Of a DNA stretch of 15,965 nucleotides, positions 8,105 through 15,527 are shown piece after piece. The notes beneath the pieces were generated by a model. The model did not search any database and was not told the origin of the DNA. It saw only the letters and a program-made list of their open reading frames with translations. Positions within the stretch are counted from its first letter, which is position 1. Every line of letters begins with the position of its first letter. Made by a program: the position numbers and the translations under genes. Source of the DNA: Gammaproteobacteria bacterium. Its GTDB lineage: Bacteria > Pseudomonadota > Gammaproteobacteria > Pseudomonadales > DSM-25080. The stretch spans positions 1 through 15,965 of the forward strand of contig JABXIR010000184.1 of NCBI GenBank assembly GCA_013372965.1. Reading direction: 5' to 3'.

Positions 8105-8132
8105 ATAATAGTCTAAAACGGCGATACTTTAA
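8105..8132 (-). promoter_or_regulatory. Weak candidate promoter for accD
   Basis: On the minus strand TTAAAG (8132-8127; 3 of 6 match) precedes TATTAT (8110-8105; 5 of 6 match) with a 16-base spacer. An overlapping TATAAA (8108-8103) is an alternative. If used, the transcript would start at the base of the hairpin at 8081-8102. The -35 box is poor and lies in the trpA stop region, so this is tentative. Confidence 0.25.
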
Positions 8133-8932
8133 CCAAGTGCGCTACGCATGTCACCAATGATTGCAGAAACTTGAGAAACAAGTTCGCTAACCGGTGCATG
8201 TGCGAGCTCGCCACAGGCGTTTACTAAAACGCTGCCAACTACCGCTCCATCGGCTGCAGAAGACACTGCTTTTGCCGATTCCGCGTCCTTGATACCAAAA
8301 CCAACGCAAAGAGGCAAATCTGTGTACGACCGCAACAGGTTAATTCGTTCTGAAACTTCATCAACGTCAAGGTTGGCCGCGCCTGTAACGCCTTTGAGAG
8401 ATACATAGTAAATATACCCACTCGCGTTCTTAACGATCTCTTTCGCGCGTTGATCCGACGTAGTCGGTGACACCAAGAAAATGGTATCAATACCTCGGTC
8501 TTGTAACGTTTCGGCAAGCGCACCCGACTCCTCGGGAGGTAAATCGACGGTCAAAACACCGTCAATGCCGGCGACATATGCACGTTCACTAAACACGTCA
8601 TAACCCATTCGCTCGATTGGGTTAGCGTAACCCATCAGTACCACGGGCGTTTTCGAGTCGTTGGTACGAAACTCGGTGACCATATCAAGCACGTGTCGAA
8701 GACCGACTCGATATTCAAGTGCACGTTCGTGACCTCGCGCGATCGATGGCCCTTCGGCCATCGGGTCAGAGAACGGCACGCCCAATTCAATAATATCGGC
8801 GCCCGCTTCAACCAAACCGTGCATTAGAGCCACGGTGTGCGAAGGCGTTGGGTCGCCTGCAACGATGTAAGGAACCAACGCCTTTCGATTACTGGCTTTT
8901 AGGTCAGCCATTACCTGTGCAATACGGCTCAT
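8129..8932 (-). CDS. trpA: Tryptophan synthase alpha chain
   Basis: A 267-residue TIM-barrel subunit that cleaves indole-3-glycerol phosphate and passes indole to TrpB through the tunnel of the alpha2beta2 complex. The catalytic Glu49 is present in DIIELGVPFSDP. The phosphate-binding loop region YYVSLKGVTGA and the C-terminal CVGFGIKDAESA are typical. The second catalytic acid, Asp60 in the E. coli enzyme (DPLADGP), is Glu60 here (DPMAEGP). This is a conservative change that I believe occurs in some gammaproteobacterial TrpAs but could not look up. The start ATG 8932 overlaps the trpB stop by 4 bases (ATGA), with GAGG inside trpB as ribosome site. The length matches E. coli (268). Confidence 0.97.
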   Translation of the reverse strand: MSRIAQVMADLKASNRKALVPYIVAGDPTPSHTVALMHGLVEAGADIIELGVPFSDPMAEGPSIARGHERALEYRVGLRHVLDMVTEFRTNDSKTPVVLMGYANPIERMGYDVFSERAYVAGIDGVLTVDLPPEESGALAETLQDRGIDTIFLVSPTTSDQRAKEIVKNASGYIYYVSLKGVTGAANLDVDEVSERINLLRSYTDLPLCVGFGIKDAESAKAVSSAADGAVVGSVLVNACGELAHAPVSELVSQVSAIIGDMRSALG

Positions 8933-10164
8933 GATTGACCCTCAACCGAAATTCCATCCATCGCAGCGACAGTGAGGATATCTTTATCTCCACGCCCTGA
9001 AAGGTTGACCACAATGTTCTGATCGGGAGTCATTGTTTTAGCCAGCTTCTCTGCATAGGCAATCGCGTGCGCCGACTCGAGAGCCGGCATAATGCCCTCG
9101 ATTCGCGTAAGCTTTCGAAAACCGGCCATCGCTTCATCATCATTGATTGCCACATATTTAGCGCGACCCACATCCTTCAGCCACGAGTGCTCGGGACCTA
9201 CCCCGGGGTAATCGAGGCCCGCACTGACGGAATGTGTTTCGATAATCTGACCATCTTCGTCTTCCATTAGATAGGTGCGGTTACCGTGCAGAACGCCAGG
9301 GATCCCATCCGAAAGTGGCGCAGCATGGCGGCCCGTTTCGAGTCCATCTCCACCGGCTTCCACACCATACATCTCAACCCCTTCATCCTCGATGAATGGA
9401 TGAAACAGGCCGATGGCGTTAGAGCCGCCGCCCACACAGGCCACCAGAGCATCGGGAAGCCGACCGATTTGCTCGAGTGACTGACGACGCGCTTCACGCC
9501 CGATCACAGACTGAAAATCGCGTACCAACTTAGGATATGGATGAGGACCTGCCGCAGTGCCGATAATGTAATACGTGTTATCGACGTTGGTCACCCAATC
9601 ACGCATAGCTTCATTCATAGCATCTTTCAGAGTTTTAGAGCCTGACTCGACTGACACGACGTTGGCGCCAAGTAATTTCATACGATACACATTGAGCGCT
9701 TGTCGCTTAATGTCTTCGGCGCCCATGAAAACATGACACTCCAAACCGAGACGTGCCGCGACGGTAGCTGACGCTACGCCATGCTGACCTGCACCAGTCT
9801 CTGCAATGATACGTGGCTTACCCATGTGCTTAGCTAACAAAGCCTGACCAATGGTATTGTTAACCTTGTGAGCACCGGTGTGATTCAAATCTTCGCGTTT
9901 GAGATAAATTTGCGCTCCCCCAACTTCGTCCGACCATCGTTTCGCATGATAAAGCGGTGAAGGACGCCCTACGTAATGCGCTAGATCTTGATCGAATTCG
10001 GCCCAAAAAGCCGCATCGTTGGATAGTTTTTCATAGGTATCGCGAAGCTCGTCGAGCGCCGCAATCAGCGTTTCTGAAACAAACCGACCACCGTAAGGGC
10101 CGAACCGCCCGAGCGCGTCGGGTGCAGAGGCAATTGCCTTAAGACTTAAGTCTTTATTAATCAC
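8929..10164 (-). CDS. trpB: Tryptophan synthase beta chain
   Basis: A 411-residue PLP enzyme that condenses indole with serine to give tryptophan. The PLP lysine is K100 in HTGAHKVNNTIGQA. AETGAGQHG (121-129) contains the catalytic Glu, and the phosphate-binding GGGSNA lies at 245-250. RFGPYGGRF-type N-terminal residues (20-28) are standard. The start codon is GTG at 10164, 2 bases after the trpF stop. A strong AAGGAG ribosome site lies 7 to 8 bases upstream, inside the trpF end, and it decides the start. The gene is coupled to trpA by an ATGA overlap, which would help the 1:1 subunit ratio. Confidence 0.97.
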   Translation of the reverse strand: MINKDLSLKAIASAPDALGRFGPYGGRFVSETLIAALDELRDTYEKLSNDAAFWAEFDQDLAHYVGRPSPLYHAKRWSDEVGGAQIYLKREDLNHTGAHKVNNTIGQALLAKHMGKPRIIAETGAGQHGVASATVAARLGLECHVFMGAEDIKRQALNVYRMKLLGANVVSVESGSKTLKDAMNEAMRDWVTNVDNTYYIIGTAAGPHPYPKLVRDFQSVIGREARRQSLEQIGRLPDALVACVGGGSNAIGLFHPFIEDEGVEMYGVEAGGDGLETGRHAAPLSDGIPGVLHGNRTYLMEDEDGQIIETHSVSAGLDYPGVGPEHSWLKDVGRAKYVAINDDEAMAGFRKLTRIEGIMPALESAHAIAYAEKLAKTMTPDQNIVVNLSGRGDKDILTVAAMDGISVEGQS

Positions 10165-10165
10165 T

Positions 10166-10180
10166 GTTATACTCCTTCAC
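10166..10180 (-). promoter_or_regulatory. Ribosome binding site deciding the trpB GTG start
   Basis: GAAGGAGTATAACA precedes the GTG at 10164. The AAGGAG core lies within the last codons of trpF and is correctly spaced for the GTG. The next in-frame ATG would be deep inside the conserved protein. Confidence 0.8.
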
Positions 10181-10799
10181 TTGTCGAAACAACGGCGCGA
10201 CAAAACGCCTGAACTTTTTCGGAAGACTTAATTCCAGGGCTGCTCTCAACCCCTCCACTGACATCAACGCCAAGTGGATGAATCATTTGTATTGCGTCCG
10301 CAACGTTCGCGGCGTTCAAACCACCGGCCAAAATACAGCGGCTTCTCAATTCGGGTGGAATCAGTGTCCAATCGAAGCGCTCCCCAGTTCCGCCTGGGAC
10401 ACCTTCGACATAGGCATCCAATAAAAAACCGACTGCACGAGGGTGCTGCTTGAAGAGCTCCTGAATATCGCTCGATGAGCGTACACGAGCCGCCTTCATG
10501 TACGGTCGATTAAATGACTCACAGTACTGCCGATCCTCATCGCCGTGAAATTGAAGCAAATTGAGCGGAACCTCATTCAAAACGTGCTCTACATGTTGCT
10601 TACACTCGTTAACGAACAGCCCAACCGTCGTTACAAAAGGGCCGACAGCGAAACAGATCTGCTTGGCTATTTCTGGCGCCACGCACCGCTTGCTCTTTGA
10701 ATAGAACACCAGACCGATCGCGTCCGCACCACTAGTAACGGCCGCGACAGCATCCTCGATACGGGTGATACCACAGATTTTTATTTGAGTTCGCACCAT
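10167..10799 (-). CDS. trpF: N-(5'-phosphoribosyl)anthranilate isomerase
   Basis: A 210-residue stand-alone TrpF, a TIM-barrel enzyme that isomerises phosphoribosylanthranilate to the substrate of TrpC. The catalytic Cys9 is in KICGITR and the catalytic Asp128 is in LLDAYVEG, followed by GGTGERFDW. The C-terminal phosphate-binding segments LAGGLNAANV and GVDVSGGVESSPG are intact. In E. coli this domain is fused to TrpC; the separate form is typical of Pseudomonas and relatives. No trpC or trpD is in the window. Start ATG 10799 is preceded by a modest AGGG site. The gene lies 87 bases downstream of truA. Confidence 0.96.
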   Translation of the reverse strand: MVRTQIKICGITRIEDAVAAVTSGADAIGLVFYSKSKRCVAPEIAKQICFAVGPFVTTVGLFVNECKQHVEHVLNEVPLNLLQFHGDEDRQYCESFNRPYMKAARVRSSSDIQELFKQHPRAVGFLLDAYVEGVPGGTGERFDWTLIPPELRSRCILAGGLNAANVADAIQMIHPLGVDVSGGVESSPGIKSSEKVQAFCRAVVSTSEGV

Positions 10800-10886
10800 A
10801 ACGCCCTACATGTCATCTATACCCTATCGTACCGATAAACTCGGGGCTTTTCGATAACGCTTTGTGCTAACTGGGGTGACGTAAAT
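10800..10886 (-). other. truA-trpF intergenic region, 87 bases
   Basis: No convincing sigma-70 promoter with both boxes correctly spaced, no intrinsic terminator and no Trp-rich leader peptide are visible. A short inverted pair TATCG/CGATA with a 3-base loop is present but too weak to call a terminator. trpF expression may depend on read-through from truA or on a promoter not recognised here. Confidence 0.5.
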
Positions 10887-11735
10887 TTATAAGCAATTTT
10901 CTAAAAAGAACGGCCCGCGAGATATGGCCGGCAATTCAATGAAATCGGGATATCCAACGTCCACTAAATACAGACCATCGGGTCTCGCCGTTACCCCTGC
11001 CTGATTACGATCTTTACACTCAAGTAGATCACCAATCCAAGAAGGACATTGGCGCTCTAAGCCAACATCCATGAGCGAGCCGACAAAATTACGGACCATA
11101 TGTAGAACAAAGGCATTGGCCTTAACCTCAAAGACGCAAAACGGCCCCTGACGATACCACTGTGCCGACATCACGTTACGCATGGGTGTGATCGACTGGC
11201 AGCCCGCCCCACGAAATGATGTAAAGTCCTGCTCGCCAAGAAGAAACTGGCACGCTTCATTCATCGCCACAATATTGAGTTGCTGTTTAGACCACAGCGC
11301 CATACCAGCGCTGTGCACAGGGCGCGCAGGAGACTCGTGGACCAAGTACCGATACGTACGCCAACGCGCTGCAAATCGGGCATGAAAACGCGAATCAACC
11401 ACGTGTGCCCATCGTACGGATACATCATCAGGCAGCTGTGCGTTTACCCCTTGAACCCACGCCTTTAAGGGGCGATTGGAGGTCGTATCAAAATGAACGA
11501 TTTGATTGGTACCGTGAACACCGCTATCGGTACGACCACTACAGTGACTGATGACATTCTCGTTTGCGATCAGAGATAGCGCTCGATCGAGCACACCTTG
11601 CACCGTACGATCGTCCCTACCTCTTTGTATCTGCCAACCGTTGAAACGGCTGCCGTTATACTCGACGGACGCAGCAATGCGAACATGTCCGGGAGCAATG
11701 GGGAAATCTTGATCGAGAGGTTTTTCGAAAGTCAT
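10887..11735 (-). CDS. truA: tRNA pseudouridine(38-40) synthase
   Basis: A 282-residue enzyme that isomerises uridine 38, 39 or 40 in the anticodon stem of many tRNAs. The catalytic aspartate is D70 in the motif GRTDSGVHGTNQ. The RNA-binding NGWQIQ segment (33-38), the WRTYRYLVHE strand and the C-terminal HMVRNFVGSL motif are all present. Length is slightly above E. coli TruA (270) because of about 15 extra N-terminal residues before VRIAASVEYNG. The ATG at 11735 lies only 17 bases after the T-tract of the fimV terminator, and no Shine-Dalgarno is evident. A later in-frame start just before the conserved core is therefore possible, although I see no better supported one. truA after fimV is the Pseudomonas order. 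Confidence 0.95.
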   Translation of the reverse strand: MTFEKPLDQDFPIAPGHVRIAASVEYNGSRFNGWQIQRGRDDRTVQGVLDRALSLIANENVISHCSGRTDSGVHGTNQIVHFDTTSNRPLKAWVQGVNAQLPDDVSVRWAHVVDSRFHARFAARWRTYRYLVHESPARPVHSAGMALWSKQQLNIVAMNEACQFLLGEQDFTSFRGAGCQSITPMRNVMSAQWYRQGPFCVFEVKANAFVLHMVRNFVGSLMDVGLERQCPSWIGDLLECKDRNQAGVTARPDGLYLVDVGYPDFIELPAISRGPFFLENCL

Positions 11736-11752
11736 CGTATTAGTTTAGACAC

Positions 11753-11803
11753 AAAAAAACGGGTGATGCTGAACGCTACTTTAGCGTTTTAGCAATCACC
11801 CGT
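11753..11803 (-). terminator. Intrinsic terminator of fimV, immediately ahead of truA
   Basis: On the minus strand ACGGGTGA pairs with TCACCCGT, then TGCT pairs with AGCA after a single bulged T. AACGCT then pairs with AGCGTT around a short loop. Seven T residues follow directly (positions 11759-11753). This is about 18 base pairs with a perfect T-tract, a strong rho-independent terminator. It leaves only 17 bases to the truA start codon. Confidence 0.93.
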
Positions 11804-11825
11804 CGATCGGTATTTGTAAATTAGC

Positions 11826-14800
11826 TTACAACGAGTCTTTGAGCTGCTTAGCCTCAGCGATGAGTGACTCATCCGTTGCATCAGAAATGACCTCGTCGAG
11901 CAGCTCAAGCGCCCCTTCGACGTCGTCCATATCGATAAACGCTCGCGCTAGGTCTAGCTTCGTCGAGAGCTCTTCTGCACCATCGATGAGCGCCAAGTCG
12001 GCGTTTTCATCATTTTCGTCATCGCTAGACTCAAGCGACTGCTGAGATGCCGAACTGATTTCTGTCTCACCAAATGATTTATTTAATGCACTGATTTCAG
12101 ACTCAAACGCTTCGAACTCGCCTGAGGATTCCTCAGCTTCGAATATATCGTCTGAACCCGATGTTTCCGGCTGCAAATCAGCGTCTGCATGAGCCGCGTC
12201 TTCACCCGTGACACCTGTGGCCTCGACTACATTTTCACCCGCTAACTCAGAATCGATATCGGCAAGATCATCACCAAACGACGCTTCGAAGTCCTCTTCA
12301 AGCGAATCCACGTCGAAATCTTCCAACGACTCGAGTTCGGCGTCGAGGTCGACTGCACTGGAAGCAACTTCGCTGTCCGCCAAAGTGGCATCATTAGCGC
12401 CGTTTAAATCCTCGAGATCGTCAAAGCTGTCATCGAGACCGCTATGATACTCATCATCCGTCGTCCAAGCATCATCATCGGACGTGGTCTCGTCCACGAC
12501 TGACTCCACCGAAGCAGGCTCAAGCGTTAACGCCTCGTCTTCGACATTCGCGAGCTCAGAATCAGCAATCTCCAGGGGCTCATCATCACCGGCCAGAGAT
12601 AATTCGTCTGCGCTAAACTCAATAGTTAATTCGTCATCCGACGCTTCACTGCTCAGTTCCTGATCGGTTTCCTCGGCTGACATTGGCTCGATCACCGTTG
12701 CGTCATCGAGGGAGAAATCCACTTCAAAACGATCGTCTTCTTCCGTCTCAGCATCATCGACCAATTCAACGGTGTCCGACTGTAAACTACCCACCGAAAG
12801 ATCTGATTCGCTATCAACTAGCTCGAGTTCGTCCAAAGTGCTGTCATCTGATGCCTCGTCTAGGCTGGCTTCAGAGTGCTCTGGCTGAACGGCATTATCT
12901 AGCTCTGCGTCAAAATCAAAGTCATCGAACTCCGGTGAATTCGTGTGAATATGCTCCAACGTTTCATCGTCTAATGACGACATTTCCGATGGCGCTTCGT
13001 CGTCAGTCACTGAGTTGTCCGCATCGCCGCCGATGAGAGCGTTAACGTCGAGCGACAAATCGTCCTCAGTCAATACGACATCGTCCGAGCTTGGGTCTTC
13101 TGGTACTAGCGTTTCATCGTCTTCTAGCAGCTCTGCGGGTTCATCATCCGACTCAAGTTCAATCGCTTCACTGTCAAGCGACTCAAGCGCTAACTCACTA
13201 TCTTCAGCGTCGTCCAAGTCAAAATCGTTTAGATCGTCAGACTCAGACAGCTCGATCTCAGTGACTTCAGAAGTAGACTCACCCGAATCGTTGTTCGACA
13301 CTTCAAACTCGGACAAATCAAAGTCTTCGAAGCTAGTTTCATCGTTGTCATCTGACTCGCCAAACGCCGTACTTACAGGCGTGGTCTCGATGTCGAAGTT
13401 ATCAAGATCAACTGACGCAAAGTCATCATCAGAGACTTCCGCATCGTCTACATCTTCTACTGAAGGCTCATTCATCTCTTCAGTTGGCAGAGCTGAGCGA
13501 AGTGCGTCGATTTGTGCCTCAATCGCAGAGTCATCACTCAGGTTGAAGTAGTCAGCTTGTGTGTTGAAGGCTTGAACATCCTTCTGCGCTGCGAGGACCT
13601 CAAGCAGCTTAAGGCGTGCCTGGTCATCTGTTTCATCACGCTCAAGTGCCTGTTCAAGAATATGACGGGCTTTATCAAACTGATCGAAAGCGATGTAACC
13701 ATCAGCAGCCGCCACTGGCGACTCGAGATTAAGCTCTTCATCGAAGCTGTTGTCTTCCGATTCTAGGTAGTCAACCATCGTCGACTCGAGTTCGGCTTCA
13801 TCGATGTCAAGATCGACGTCCCCGTCATCAAAATCTTCTCGTCGTGCATCGGCCAGTATATCCGCAACCGAAGACGAACCCGCTCCAATTTTTTCCGAAT
13901 CGGACACCGGCGCAAAGGCCTGATTAAGTTGCTCATTTTCGTCGTCTTTCTGTTGTCGACGACGCCACCAGAAGAACAGCAGCCCGAGCAATGCAATGCC
14001 AGCAGCGGCGGCTTGGTAAATCGGCTCTAAGTACCAAGGCGTAACGGAGTTCGTCTGCGCAACTACAGGGCCACGAGGGCGTACTGGAGCCGCTTCCGCT
14101 GGAGCAGCTTCAGTCTCGTTCGAGGTTGTGGTTGTATTGATATCGTCGACTGACGCTTCCATTTCATTGGCACCAGTCGATTCCTCACTGCTACTAGACG
14201 CACTAGGATCTGGGTCTGGTGTAGCGATCGTATCAGCCACTTCAGCTTCAGCCGGAGAGTTTTCCGTTTCAGTAGTCACCGAGTCTTGCAAGCGAGACAG
14301 TTCCTCCGAACGCAGCTCGATTAGCTCGCCCATAGTCTCATTTTCGGTTTCTAATTCGTCGATGCGGGTACGAAGTTGATCGTTCTCATTTTTGAGACCG
14401 TCGACGGCTTCTTCAAGCTCGACCGTGCCCGAAACATCGTCACCCGAGCTGACAACGAGCGTGCCTTCGGTGCCAAGCGAGCTCAGTGAACCAGTAGAGC
14501 TGATTCCGTTTGCCACCGCGTCACGTGCTTCAAACTGGTTGTAAGCTCTTGCATCATCTGCGGAAGGAACTGAAAGCGTCGATCCGCGCATCAATCGGTT
14601 AATATCGCCATTAAGGAAGGCATCTGGATTTGCCGCGCGAAGCGCCAATATCATTTGCTGTATTGTCACATCGCTCGCTGGGCGAAGCGCTTTAGCAATA
14701 CTCCAAAGCGTGTCACCCGAGCGGACAAAGTACTCGCCATTGCTTTGCGCCTGTTCAGTGGCGCGTGTTTCGCGCTCCGCGACATTCGGTCGTGACGCAG

Positions 14801-15284
14801 GAATGGTCACAGGATCTTGCTGAGGCGTTGACACGACCGTTTCGGCAACCGGTGCAGTTCGAGCCGTTTGTACAGGAGCAGATACTGTCTCATCGCTTAA
14901 CGACGGAAGGTCGAGCAGCAGCGTGTACTCTCGGAGCACACGACCAGACGACCAGCTCGCTTCAACCAATAAACTTAGGTAAGGCTCTCTCACCGGTGCT
15001 TGGCTCGTAACAATCACCACACCGCGCTCCTCGTCAATTTCGAAATTGAGTCGAGTTAAGAACGGGTCTCGAGGAATTTGGCTCAAATTGAAAGCGCGCT
15101 CACTCGCCAAACGAACAACAAAGTCGCCCGACTGAAGATCGTCGGCATCAACCAAGCGAATTTCCGCCTCGAGGGGTTCATTTAAAGCCGATTTAAGCGT
15201 GACTTGTCCCAGCCCTAAAGCGTGGCTTAGTTGGGGCGTTAATGAAGCAACAGCAGTGGCAGTCGCAAGCACTTTTCGCAGCAT
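11826..15284 (-). CDS. fimV: FimV-like polar hub / type IV pilus assembly protein
   Basis: A 1152-residue inner membrane protein. FimV in Pseudomonas binds peptidoglycan, organises the cell pole and promotes type IV pilus assembly, type II secretion and cAMP signalling. The order is: a signal peptide at 1-22 (cleavage near SHA|LGLG); the FimV N-terminal domain at 23-125; a LysM domain at about 184-240 (YFVRSGDTLWSIAKAL); a coiled coil at about 285-335; and an Ala/Pro/Thr-rich linker. A membrane helix follows at about 425-440, ending in RRRQQK. The cytoplasmic part has a TPR-like segment at about 522-600, a very acidic region at about 600-1093, and the conserved FimV C-terminal domain at about 1094-1152. 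It is longer than the P. aeruginosa protein (about 919 residues), mainly through the acidic region. A GGAAGG ribosome site supports ATG 15284. A promoter upstream and a terminator downstream suggest a single-gene unit. Confidence 0.95.
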   Translation of the reverse strand: MLRKVLATATAVASLTPQLSHALGLGQVTLKSALNEPLEAEIRLVDADDLQSGDFVVRLASERAFNLSQIPRDPFLTRLNFEIDEERGVVIVTSQAPVREPYLSLLVEASWSSGRVLREYTLLLDLPSLSDETVSAPVQTARTAPVAETVVSTPQQDPVTIPASRPNVAERETRATEQAQSNGEYFVRSGDTLWSIAKALRPASDVTIQQMILALRAANPDAFLNGDINRLMRGSTLSVPSADDARAYNQFEARDAVANGISSTGSLSSLGTEGTLVVSSGDDVSGTVELEEAVDGLKNENDQLRTRIDELETENETMGELIELRSEELSRLQDSVTTETENSPAEAEVADTIATPDPDPSASSSSEESTGANEMEASVDDINTTTTSNETEAAPAEAAPVRPRGPVVAQTNSVTPWYLEPIYQAAAAGIALLGLLFFWWRRRQQKDDENEQLNQAFAPVSDSEKIGAGSSSVADILADARREDFDDGDVDLDIDEAELESTMVDYLESEDNSFDEELNLESPVAAADGYIAFDQFDKARHILEQALERDETDDQARLKLLEVLAAQKDVQAFNTQADYFNLSDDSAIEAQIDALRSALPTEEMNEPSVEDVDDAEVSDDDFASVDLDNFDIETTPVSTAFGESDDNDETSFEDFDLSEFEVSNNDSGESTSEVTEIELSESDDLNDFDLDDAEDSELALESLDSEAIELESDDEPAELLEDDETLVPEDPSSDDVVLTEDDLSLDVNALIGGDADNSVTDDEAPSEMSSLDDETLEHIHTNSPEFDDFDFDAELDNAVQPEHSEASLDEASDDSTLDELELVDSESDLSVGSLQSDTVELVDDAETEEDDRFEVDFSLDDATVIEPMSAEETDQELSSEASDDELTIEFSADELSLAGDDEPLEIADSELANVEDEALTLEPASVESVVDETTSDDDAWTTDDEYHSGLDDSFDDLEDLNGANDATLADSEVASSAVDLDAELESLEDFDVDSLEEDFEASFGDDLADIDSELAGENVVEATGVTGEDAAHADADLQPETSGSDDIFEAEESSGEFEAFESEISALNKSFGETEISSASQQSLESSDDENDENADLALIDGAEELSTKLDLARAFIDMDDVEGALELLDEVISDATDESLIAEAKQLKDSL

Positions 15285-15350
15285 TTAGACCTTCCTTTTT
15301 AGTTATTGATGCGACAGTAGTTCTTTATACATCGCACGCATATAGATTTG

Positions 15351-15379
15351 AGTATATCCCGATAGAACTTGGCTTTTAA
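15351..15379 (-). promoter_or_regulatory. Candidate sigma-70 promoter for fimV
   Basis: On the minus strand TTAAAA (15379-15374; 4 of 6 match to TTGACA) is followed, after a 17-base spacer, by TATACT (15356-15351; 5 of 6 match to TATAAT). Transcription would begin near 15344, giving a leader of about 60 bases. The placement between the asd terminator and the fimV ribosome site is consistent. This is motif reading only. Confidence 0.45.
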
Positions 15380-15464
15380 AGGAAAAACGTTGTTCCTCGA
15401 CAGAATTTGGCAAACTGTGAACCTACTCACACAAAAATATGATTAAATTCTATACACCTGAAAC

Positions 15465-15487
15465 AAAAAACCGCCCAAGTGGGCGGT
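15465..15487 (-). terminator. Intrinsic terminator of asd
   Basis: On the minus strand ACCGCCC and GGGCGGT form a 7-base-pair, GC-rich stem around the loop ACTT. Six T residues follow (15470-15465). It lies 41 bases downstream of the asd stop and is a classic rho-independent terminator. Confidence 0.93.
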
Positions 15488-15527
15488 AAAGCATTCAATC
15501 AACTTATAAGCTAATGAAGGACTGAAT

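Larger units (their letters stand above)
15285..15527 (-). other. asd-fimV intergenic region, 243 bases
   Basis: This is the longest gene-free stretch in the window. It is AT-rich relative to its surroundings. It holds the asd terminator at the upstream end, a candidate fimV promoter near 15351-15379, and the fimV ribosome site (AAGGAAGG, about 6 bases before the ATG). No small ORF with a ribosome site or clear regulatory RNA was recognised. Confidence 0.7.

Noticed and set aside
8081..8110. Hairpin at 8081-8102 read as a plus-strand terminator (followed by TTTATAAT)
   Set aside because: No plus-strand gene precedes it, the T-tract is interrupted, and on the minus strand no T-tract follows.
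10780..10815. Possible Trp attenuator peptide upstream of trpF (an 11-codon frame with one Trp, overlapping the trpF start)
   Set aside because: Only one Trp codon, no adjacent terminator/antiterminator pair and an overlap with trpF itself; it is best explained as chance.
11961..13496. Tandem DNA repeats in the acidic part of fimV
   Set aside because: The protein is compositionally biased, but the Asp/Glu/Ser motifs are imperfect and I could not see a regular DNA repeat unit.
13015..13551. 178-codon Ser-rich open frame on the plus strand
   Set aside because: It is the antisense of the Asp/Glu-rich fimV region (GA-rich codons read in reverse give Ser), has no ribosome site or recognisable domain, and lies wholly inside fimV.
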